In this document: piece by piece, positions 6,379 through 11,017 of the stretch
Layout: every line of letters begins with the position of its first letter
How positions within the stretch are numbered: the stretch's first letter is position 1
Assembly: GCA_031283015.1 (NCBI GenBank)
Contig: JAITCQ010000047.1
Location: forward strand, 1 to 11,017
Source of the DNA: Candidatus Methanoplasma sp.
GTDB taxonomy: Archaea > Thermoplasmatota > Thermoplasmata > Methanomassiliicoccales > Methanomethylophilaceae
DNA: 11,017 bases
Direction: 5' to 3'
Translations under genes and position numbers: made by a program
Notes under the pieces: generated by a model
Databases searched by the model: none
What the model was told of the DNA's origin: nothing
The model's input: the letters and a program-made list of their open reading frames with translations, nothing else

Positions 6379-6386
6379 TTTATATA
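6379..6386 (+). promoter_or_regulatory. TATA box for the zinc-ribbon/aEF-1beta operon
   Basis: TTTATATA is a near-consensus archaeal TATA box. Its centre is 27 bp before the ATG at 6409 and no SD precedes that ATG, so transcription should begin at or next to the start codon, giving a leaderless mRNA. Confidence 0.7.
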
Positions 6387-6408
6387 CAGGAAATAGTATC
6401 GCTCGGTC

Positions 6409-6576
6409 ATGGTAAAGGATAAGATCTGCTCCTCATGCGGGAAGAGACTGATCAGTCGCGGCAACACGACATTCAAATGTCCCAAGTGCGGGGCGACCGA
6501 TATAGGGAGATGCGCCCAGTGCCGGGATCAGAGCGTCTCCTACGAATGCAAGAAATGCGGTTTCATCGGACCGTGA
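6409..6576 (+). CDS. Zn-ribbon RNA-binding protein predicted to act in translation (COG2888-like)
   Basis: This 55-residue protein runs from ATG 6409-6411 to TGA 6574-6576. It has eight cysteines in four CxxC knuckles: C7/C10, C24/C27, C35/C38 and C47/C50, mostly in C-x-x-C-G form, which should bind two zinc ions. Small archaeal proteins of this pattern are annotated as zinc-ribbon RNA-binding proteins with a predicted role in translation, and they characteristically sit next to the elongation factor 1-beta gene, as here. It is basic (several K and R), consistent with nucleic-acid contact. The TATA box 27 bp upstream and the lack of an SD indicate a leaderless transcript. The exact molecular role is not established. 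Confidence 0.88.
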   Translation: MVKDKICSSCGKRLISRGNTTFKCPKCGATDIGRCAQCRDQSVSYECKKCGFIGP

Positions 6577-6585
6577 GGCGTTAAT

Positions 6586-6855
6586 ATGGGACAGATTGTT
6601 GCATCATACGACCTCATGCCCGAGAGCACGGATGTCGACCTCGGCTCGGTGATAAACGCGATCCCAAACGTAGTTCCCAAGGGCGTGAGGGTCCTGGAAT
6701 CGAAGATCGAGCCTATCGCGTTCGGTCTCAAGAAGGTCAATGTCGGGTTCGTCATCGACGATGCTGACGAAGGCATCGGCGGAGCGTTGGAAAGCGCGCT
6801 CGGTTCCATACCCGGGATCGAGAACATCGAGTGCACCTCAAGCACCGTTCTTTGA
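6586..6855 (+). CDS. ef1b: Archaeal translation elongation factor 1-beta
   Basis: An 89-residue protein, the normal length for archaeal EF-1beta. It is the guanine-nucleotide exchange factor that recharges EF-1alpha with GTP. The N-terminus (M-G-Q-I-V-A-S-Y-D-L-M-P-E-S) and the later P-K-G-V-R-V (31-36), I-E-P-I-A-F-G-L-K (41-49) and I-E-N-I-E-C (78-83) segments match the compact alpha-beta domain of the family. The start is fixed by GAGG (6575-6578) seven bases upstream, which overlaps the TGA of the zinc-ribbon gene. It is therefore the second gene of a two-gene operon, translated with an SD while the first gene appears leaderless. Confidence 0.95.
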   Translation: MGQIVASYDLMPESTDVDLGSVINAIPNVVPKGVRVLESKIEPIAFGLKKVNVGFVIDDADEGIGGALESALGSIPGIENIECTSSTVL

Positions 6856-6879
6856 AACATATTACGTTATGGCCATTTT

Positions 6880-6914
6880 CCCCGCTCTTTGACGCGGGGA
6901 GGCACCCCCTCCGC
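6880..6914 (+). other. Two mutually exclusive GC-rich stem-loops downstream of aEF-1beta
   Basis: CCCCGC (6880-6885) can pair with GCGGGG (6894-6899) across an 8-nt loop. The second arm also lies within an alternative hairpin, either GGAGG (6898-6902) with CCTCC (6908-6912), or the longer 6894-6899 with 6909-6914. No clear T-run follows on the plus strand. It may mark the 3' end of the aEF-1beta transcript, but this is uncertain. Confidence 0.35.
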
Positions 6915-6950
6915 ACACCGGATTTTGAGATCACGACCATACGGCAATAG

Positions 6951-6958
6951 TTTAATAA
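6951..6958 (+). promoter_or_regulatory. TATA-like box for the GT-C membrane protein
   Basis: TTTAATAA is centred about 26 bp before the ATG at 6981, the spacing expected for a leaderless archaeal transcript. A GGAG at 6966-6969 is too distant (11 nt) to be a good ribosome site for that ATG. Confidence 0.5.
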
Positions 6959-6980
6959 CCTGTACGGAGAGTGACGAGTG

Positions 6981-8261
6981 ATGGATATAGAGAAGATAGA
7001 TAGCGACAGATTTTTTCTGATAATCCTTACGCTGTCCGCGATCGTCTCGGTGATATTCGTCATACTGGTCTCCGTGTCCGCCATAGCCTCGGAAGTGGTC
7101 GATATATACTTCCAGTATGCGGACGAGGTCATGGGGGGCAGGGCGCCTCAGATGGAATATCCTCCGTTCGCGCTGCTCCTGCTCATGATCCCGAGACTGT
7201 TCACTGACGACCCGTTCGTATACGAGGCCCTGTTCGTGGCGCAGACCTATGTGTTCTTTGCGGTCGGTCTTTGGATCGTGAGGAGACTCGCCGCTTTCTT
7301 CGGTAAGAGCCAGAACCTGATCATGCTCGTATATGCCGCCTTCTCTTTCCTAATGATAGAGTTCATCGCAGACCGGTATGACATTTTCCCGATAGTCCTC
7401 ACGCTGCTCTCGCTTTATCTTTTTGTCACCAAGAGGTACATATCGGCGCTGCTCCTGCTTTCAATCGCCACGATGACGAAGATGTATCCCGTCGTGCTGT
7501 TCCCCATTTATATCATCCCGTTCTTCGTGGACAGGGATTGGAAGAACGCCCTCAGGATAACGGGATTCCTTGCGGCGGTCATGGCTTTGCTTATCATCAT
7601 ACCGTACGCCGCCGGGACTGGCCTGATAACAGATTTCATAGGGTACCACTCCGGCCGCCCTCTGCAAGTGGAATCCGTTGCGGCGTCGTTCATCTCGGTC
7701 GCAAAGATGCTCGGCCTCACCGACGCGTGGGTCGAGTACAGTTACGGTTCGTTCAACCTTATGGGGGACTGGCCGAATGCCGTCTCGTCGTATATGACCG
7801 CCCTCATGGGGGTCTGCATGCTGGCGGCGTATGCCGTGTACGCGGGCCTTCTGCTGAAGCTCAGGAGAGAGGGGAGCGATGCCGACAAACAGATGATACT
7901 TTTCGGAAGCGGCGCCCTGCTCACCCTGCTGCTGTTCATGATGGCGGGGCTGGTGTTCTCCGCGCAGTACGTATTGTGGGCCGTTCCTTTCATTTTATTC
8001 CTCCTCCTGATGCCGATCGGAGAAACCGCCAAGAAGAAGCTTCTGATCCTCTCGGTCGTCGTTCTGTTCCTTACTCAGCTGAACGTTGTCGTGAACATAA
8101 GCCTGTGCGGGGGCAACATGGAGGACCCGGGGCTGCTGATAATATTTGCAAGGAACATAGCCCTGCTGGTGCTGGCACACCATGTTTTCCGCATCGCTCG
8201 GGACTGCGTCGGCGGGCGCGGGCCGTCCTCTCCGCGGTCGTTCTTAAAGTTCTGGGCCTGA
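6981..8261 (+). CDS. Polytopic GT-C glycosyltransferase, DUF2029/GT87-like
   Basis: A 426-residue membrane protein with about ten hydrophobic segments (for example 10-37, 61-71, 86-102, 112-128, 134-150, 153-180, 192-212, 270-293, 307-327, 330-346, 353-373, 385-402). Family hallmarks include D41 and the loop to E-Y-P-P-F (59-63), D-R-Y-D-I-F-P (131-137), K-M-Y-P (167-170), Y-H-S-G-R-P-L-Q-V-E-S (222-232) and S-A-Q-Y-V-L-W (327-333). These resemble polyprenol-phosphate-sugar-dependent GT-C transferases of the DUF2029/GT87 type. It probably moves a sugar, perhaps mannose, from a lipid-phosphate donor outside the membrane; the GT2 enzyme in this window could supply such a donor. ATG 6981 is preferred over the adjacent GTG 6978 because of the TATA spacing. 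The tail after residue 405 is hydrophilic. The donor and acceptor cannot be read from the sequence. Confidence 0.82.
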   Translation: MDIEKIDSDRFFLIILTLSAIVSVIFVILVSVSAIASEVVDIYFQYADEVMGGRAPQMEYPPFALLLLMIPRLFTDDPFVYEALFVAQTYVFFAVGLWIVRRLAAFFGKSQNLIMLVYAAFSFLMIEFIADRYDIFPIVLTLLSLYLFVTKRYISALLLLSIATMTKMYPVVLFPIYIIPFFVDRDWKNALRITGFLAAVMALLIIIPYAAGTGLITDFIGYHSGRPLQVESVAASFISVAKMLGLTDAWVEYSYGSFNLMGDWPNAVSSYMTALMGVCMLAAYAVYAGLLLKLRREGSDADKQMILFGSGALLTLLLFMMAGLVFSAQYVLWAVPFILFLLLMPIGETAKKKLLILSVVVLFLTQLNVVVNISLCGGNMEDPGLLIIFARNIALLVLAHHVFRIARDCVGGRGPSSPRSFLKFWA

Positions 8262-8288
8262 TGTCCGGCACGTGTTCCCGGGGTATGT

Positions 8289-9329
8289 TCATCCCAGGCC
8301 TTTCAGCAGTTCGAGGTAAAGCCGGCAGCTGTCGTTCCCGAAGGTGTCGGCATATTCCTTTGATGTCCGGGATACCCTCTCGTATTCCGCCCTGTCGGTC
8401 AGGAGTCCGTATGCTCTTTCCGCCATCTCGGCCTCGTCGGCGCACGGAACGGAGAATCTGGTCACTTCCCTGGGTATCTCGGCCCGCTCCAGATGCAGGA
8501 CAGGGGTTCCGCATCTCTGCGCCTCTATGGTTATCATCCCCATCCCCTCGCGGAGCGACGTGTTGAACACCAGAGCCGATCGGTTGTAAAAGGTAATGAT
8601 GTCGCTGTCGCTCAGTCCGGAGACGAATCTCACTCTGCCGCCGACACCGGATTCCTCCGCCAGGCGGAGGAGGCGTTCCTTCTCGGGTCCTTCGCCGCAT
8701 ATCTCCAGAACGTACTCGGACATCCCCGGGCGGTCCGTCAGCATCCTGAACGCCGTGATCGAGGAGGACATGTTCTTCCGGGGAATGAGCGTGCCCATGC
8801 ACCCGATCGTCTTCTCTTTTTCAACGTCCTCGACGATGCGGAACCTGCGGCTGATGTTGCTTGTGACACTGACCACTTTATCCGGGTCCGCTTTGAACGT
8901 CCTTATCACGTCTTCCCTCGTCGGGTCCGATATCGCTATCACTCTGTCGGAACTCTTTATCGCGACCGCCGTTACCGTCTTCCAGAACATATAGTATAGG
9001 CTGCCCCGATATTCTCCCTTCTTTATGACATGGTGAACGGTCAGTATCTTCTTCCCTCTTATCAGCGGGAAGAATATGCCGCATAACTCGTCCGCGGCGT
9101 GGAATATCCTGTCCTTCGACCGAACCTTGAGCACTGACCGCAGCGGTCGGAGGAAGCCGTTGGTTATCAGGTTGAAATATCCTCCGCCGAGATTCATGTC
9201 TACGGGAGTGACGTCGAACCGGATCCCTTCTTTCTTTAGACATGCTTCGATGCCGTCCGTATAGTTCTTGATACCAATCACAGCCGCCGTGTCGGCCGGG
9301 GGACGGCGCAATAACGTTAGTTCTCTCAT
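8289..9329 (-). CDS. GT4-family glycosyltransferase (GT-B fold)
   Basis: A 346-residue protein with the two-domain GT-B layout. The N-terminal domain (1-165) contains T-V-H-H-V (97-101) and the I-A-I-S-D-P-T-R-E-D helix start (131-140). The C-terminal domain contains G-C-M-G-T-L-I-P-R-K-N (176-186) and E-I-C-G-E-G-P-E (209-216). The EX7E motif is E261 and E269 within R-E-G-M-G-M-I-T-I-E-A. The R-C-G-T-P-V segment follows (272-277), as in retaining GT4 enzymes that use NDP-sugars. It has no signal or membrane segment, so it acts in the cytosol or at the membrane face. It converges on the GT-C gene with 27 bp between stops and lies 39 bp downstream of the malic enzyme, beyond a hairpin. The ATG at 9327-9329 has no clear SD. 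The sugar is unknown; the heptose nucleotide made by the nearby operon is one possible donor. Confidence 0.85.
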   Translation of the reverse strand: MRELTLLRRPPADTAAVIGIKNYTDGIEACLKKEGIRFDVTPVDMNLGGGYFNLITNGFLRPLRSVLKVRSKDRIFHAADELCGIFFPLIRGKKILTVHHVIKKGEYRGSLYYMFWKTVTAVAIKSSDRVIAISDPTREDVIRTFKADPDKVVSVTSNISRRFRIVEDVEKEKTIGCMGTLIPRKNMSSSITAFRMLTDRPGMSEYVLEICGEGPEKERLLRLAEESGVGGRVRFVSGLSDSDIITFYNRSALVFNTSLREGMGMITIEAQRCGTPVLHLERAEIPREVTRFSVPCADEAEMAERAYGLLTDRAEYERVSRTSKEYADTFGNDSCRLYLELLKGLG

Positions 9330-9337
9330 CTGAGTTC

Positions 9338-9361
9338 AAAAAGGGTAGGGGGTTTCCCCCC
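9338..9361 (-). terminator. Hairpin terminator after malic enzyme
   Basis: On the minus strand GGGGG, a GAAA tetraloop and CCCCC (9348-9361) form a stable 5-bp hairpin. TACCC and a run of five T (9338-9342) follow. It starts 7 bp past the malic enzyme stop and ends 8 bp before the GT4 start codon. It could terminate, or partly attenuate, transcription into the GT4 gene. Confidence 0.6.
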
Positions 9362-9368
9362 TTAAGGT

Positions 9369-10706
9369 TTACTTGAGTTCTGGCGGTGCCGCAATGTATC
9401 CGTTCTTCATCATGCTGTCGGTGACAGCTCTCGATCTCCTTATGATGGAGTCCGCTCTCTCGAACAGTTCCTGCCTGCTGAGTTTCAGGCGCGCGACCCC
9501 CTGCTCCTGCGCTTTGAGGGCCACCGCTACGGCTTCCCTCGGGAACGGCTCGATCTCGCTCATCTTGGGTATGATGTACTCCTCGTGTATGCCTTTCTCC
9601 TCCGCGCACTTCGCGAGCTCTTCTGCCGCGGCGATGCACATCTCATCGGTGATGGTCGTCGCCCTCACGTCGAGCACACCGCGGAATATGGCGGGGAATC
9701 CCATGGAGTTGTTCACCTGGTTCGGGAAGTCCGAGCGTCCGGTGGCGAATATCTTGACGCCGTTCTCTTTGGCCTCCCACGGCCACATCTCGGGGATCGG
9801 GTTCGCGGTGGCGAACACTACGGGGTTGTCCGCCATGCCCTTACAGTATTCCGCCGGGATGGTCCCGGGGCCGGGTTTGGATGCCGCGATCAGTATGTCC
9901 GCGCCCTCCATAGCCTCCTTTATGCCTCCGTTCTTTCCAGCGCCGTTGGTCTTCTGGCATATCTCCCACTTCTGCCTGAACTCTCCTTTCACGTCCTCTC
10001 TGCTGAGATTCAGTATGCCCTTGGAGTCGCACATGCAGAGCTTCTTCGGATCGAATCCCGTCGCCAGCAGTAGCCTCGCTATCGCGATGCAGGCCGCCCC
10101 CGCGCCGACCACGGCCAGGTTCGCGTCGGAGAATTTCTTCCCCACGAGCTTCATCGCGTTGATGGCCGCCGCGACGGTCACGCAGGCGGTTCCCTGCTGG
10201 TCGTCGTGCCATACGGGGATCTTACAGTCCCTCCTGAGCTCGTCCAGGATGTCGAAGCATTTCGGGTTGGAGATGTCCTCGAGGTTTATCCCTCCGAAGG
10301 AGGGCGCGATCAGCCTGACCGTCTCGATGATCTTCTCCGGGTTCTTGGTATCAAGGCAGATCGGGACGCTGTCCACGCCGCCAAGATACTTGAAGAGCAT
10401 GGATTTGCCTTCCATGACCGGCATAGCGGCCTCAGGTCCGATGTCTCCGAGACCCAGCACGCGAGTGCCGTCCGATACAACCGCTACGGTGTTCCATTTG
10501 CACGTGTGCTCGTATGCCATCTCCGGATTTTTCTGGATGTCCCTGCAGGGTTCCGCGACGCCGGGCGAATACCATATCGCAAAGTCGTCGAACGACCTTA
10601 CGCAGGCTTTGGGCGTTACCTCTATCTTGCCTCCGTAGTATTTGTGCAGTATCATCGCGTCCTGTCCGGGCTTCTTTGCCTTCTCGAGGCGCTCCTCGAC
10701 CGTCAT
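9369..10706 (-). CDS. maeB: NAD(P)-dependent malic enzyme
   Basis: A 445-residue protein of the short prokaryotic malic enzyme type, lacking the phosphotransacetylase domain of long MaeB proteins. It oxidatively decarboxylates malate to pyruvate and CO2 with NAD(P)+ and a divalent metal in the cytosol. The N-terminal domain has Y-S-P-G-V-A-E-P-C (46-54), S-D-G-T-R-V-L-G-L-G-D-I-G (78-90) and K101 in M-E-G-K, the likely catalytic lysine. Metal ligands fall in L-E-D-I (142-145) and H-D-D-Q-Q-G-T-A (167-174). The Rossmann motif is V-G-A-G-A-A (200-205). A-T-A-N-P-I-P-E (299-306) and G-R-S-D-F-P-N-Q-V-N-N (323-333) close the active site. NAD versus NADP preference cannot be told by eye. The ATG at 10704-10706 has no SD; a weak GATAATC (10728-10734) lies about 25 bp upstream, consistent with a leaderless start. 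Confidence 0.93.
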   Translation of the reverse strand: MTVEERLEKAKKPGQDAMILHKYYGGKIEVTPKACVRSFDDFAIWYSPGVAEPCRDIQKNPEMAYEHTCKWNTVAVVSDGTRVLGLGDIGPEAAMPVMEGKSMLFKYLGGVDSVPICLDTKNPEKIIETVRLIAPSFGGINLEDISNPKCFDILDELRRDCKIPVWHDDQQGTACVTVAAAINAMKLVGKKFSDANLAVVGAGAACIAIARLLLATGFDPKKLCMCDSKGILNLSREDVKGEFRQKWEICQKTNGAGKNGGIKEAMEGADILIAASKPGPGTIPAEYCKGMADNPVVFATANPIPEMWPWEAKENGVKIFATGRSDFPNQVNNSMGFPAIFRGVLDVRATTITDEMCIAAAEELAKCAEEKGIHEEYIIPKMSEIEPFPREAVAVALKAQEQGVARLKLSRQELFERADSIIRRSRAVTDSMMKNGYIAAPPELK

Positions 10707-10794
10707 TTCTTTGCCGTCTGCCTACGAGATTATCGTTGTTTTTTTACCATACAGCGGCGATTGCGGGGGGATTGGGTAAAGATACCGTCCCTGA

Positions 10795-10831
10795 CCGGGA
10801 GGCTGTTTTTGAATGAAAAAGTGCGATAAAA
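10795..10831. repeat. Imperfect direct repeat, copy A
   Basis: This copy begins CGGGAGGCTGTTTTTGAATG and continues through GCGATAAAA. It matches copy B 120 bp away over about 35 bp with one single-base gap. Most substitutions are transitions, with A/T here where copy B has G/C. Similarity may extend upstream to a shared GATTG...GATACC. Confidence 0.6.
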
Positions 10832-10915
10832 TGCGGGGCAGTCGAATGATCAGCGAAGCCGTAATGTACCCGGTCATAGCGATTGTGGATACCCCGCAAC
10901 CGGTCAAGTCACTTG

Positions 10916-10950
10916 CGGGAGGCCGTTTTCGAGAGAAAAGCGCGACAAGA
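10916..10950. repeat. Imperfect direct repeat, copy B
   Basis: This copy begins CGGGAGGCCGTTTTCGAGAG and continues through GCGACAAGA, the GC-richer counterpart of copy A. Its left edge forms one arm (TTGCGGG, 10913-10919) of a stem with CCCGCAA (10893-10899) that copy A lacks in the same form. Confidence 0.6.
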
Positions 10951-10955
10951 CCGGC

Positions 10956-10971
10956 ATTGGAGAATTCCAAT
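10956..10971. other. Small stem-loop next to repeat copy B
   Basis: ATTGGA (10956-10961) and TCCAAT (10966-10971) form a 6-bp stem around a GAAT loop. No T-run follows. The function is unknown; it may be part of the repeat element. Confidence 0.3.
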
Positions 10972-11017
10972 TCGCCCCTCCTCGTAACGCGACAGAAAGA
11001 AAGTCTGTGTGGTTTTG

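Larger units (their letters stand above)
10707..11017. other. Malic enzyme upstream region with repeats and no convincing gene
   Basis: About 311 bp with no gene I can support. Near the malic enzyme there is an A/T tract (a run of seven T at 10739-10745) and a weak TATA-like GATAATC on the minus strand. The rest holds two imperfect direct repeats and two small hairpins. A plus-strand frame is open from ATG 10813 to the window edge (68 codons), and a minus-strand frame of 82 codons covers 10722-10970. Both run through the repeats, show no family resemblance, and neither is called a gene. Confidence 0.5.

Noticed and set aside
6540..6860. 106-codon minus-strand frame opposite aEF-1beta
   Set aside because: It is a shadow of a clear archaeal elongation factor gene.
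8255..8300. Inverted repeat GGCCTG/CAGGCC around the GT-C and GT4 stops
   Set aside because: The arms lie inside the two coding ends, the loop is 34 bp and no T-run follows, so a terminator is not supported.
7538..8566. 342-codon plus-strand open frame across the GT-C and GT4 genes
   Set aside because: It is out of frame with the GT-C gene, rich in arginine, glycine and cysteine, and antisense to GT4 at its end.
9373..10638. 421-codon plus-strand open frame opposite malic enzyme
   Set aside because: The malic enzyme on the minus strand has all its catalytic motifs; the opposite frame is a serine/alanine-rich shadow.
10795..10950. Possible CRISPR array from two similar units
   Set aside because: There are only two diverged copies, with a gap of about 85 bp containing no further repeat and no cas genes nearby.
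10722..10970. 82-codon minus-strand open frame upstream of malic enzyme
   Set aside because: It runs through both repeat copies and the likely promoter, has no recognisable domain and no clear SD or TATA box.

Overview
The window reads as a chromosomal segment of a fairly GC-rich archaeon. The strongest evidence is the pair at 6409-6855: a 55-residue protein with four CxxC knuckles, followed 9 bp later by archaeal elongation factor 1-beta. This is a classic archaeal translation pair. Several start codons also lie 25-32 bp downstream of TATA-like boxes with no Shine-Dalgarno (SD) site, which suggests archaeal promoters and leaderless mRNAs. A euryarchaeon of the Thermoplasmata/Methanomassiliicoccales type would fit the composition and gene content, but that placement is a guess; the domain assignment is firm.

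Layout. Positions 1-183 hold the 3' end of a GtrA-like membrane protein (+). It converges on a minus-strand pair, a short ACT-domain acetolactate synthase regulatory subunit followed by branched-chain aminotransferase ilvE (1514 to 202). A hairpin with T-rich flanks on both strands separates them. A divergent promoter region near 1546-1553 separates the ACT gene from a soluble dolichol-phosphate-mannose-synthase-like GT2 enzyme (1582-2319, +). The GT2 gene overlaps, tail to tail by 11 bp, a minus-strand cluster running from 6306 to 2309: DUF89 phosphatase, sugar-phosphate nucleotidyltransferase, heptose-7-phosphate kinase (hddA-like), and a fused GmhA-GmhB isomerase/phosphatase. The last three overlap by 4 and 8 bp and so are probably translationally coupled. 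Together they encode all four activities of the route from sedoheptulose-7-phosphate to an NDP-D-glycero-alpha-D-manno-heptose, probably GDP-heptose.

The translation pair (6409-6855, +) is divergent from that cluster. A GT-C/DUF2029 (GT87-like) membrane glycosyltransferase (6981-8261, +) follows and converges on a GT4 glycosyltransferase (9329 to 8289, -). Upstream of the GT4 gene on the same strand is an NAD(P)-dependent malic enzyme (10706 to 9369, -), with a terminator-like hairpin between the two. The last 311 bp hold the malic enzyme upstream region and two diverged direct-repeat copies about 120 bp apart, with no convincing gene.

How it fits together. Five of the genes (GtrA-like, GT2, GT-C, GT4 and the heptose operon) concern surface glycan precursors and transfer. 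They are interleaved with housekeeping genes for branched-chain amino acids, C4 metabolism and translation. The most noteworthy element is the compact heptose-nucleotide operon with a fused GmhA-GmhB and a DUF89 phosphatase at its head, in an archaeal context.
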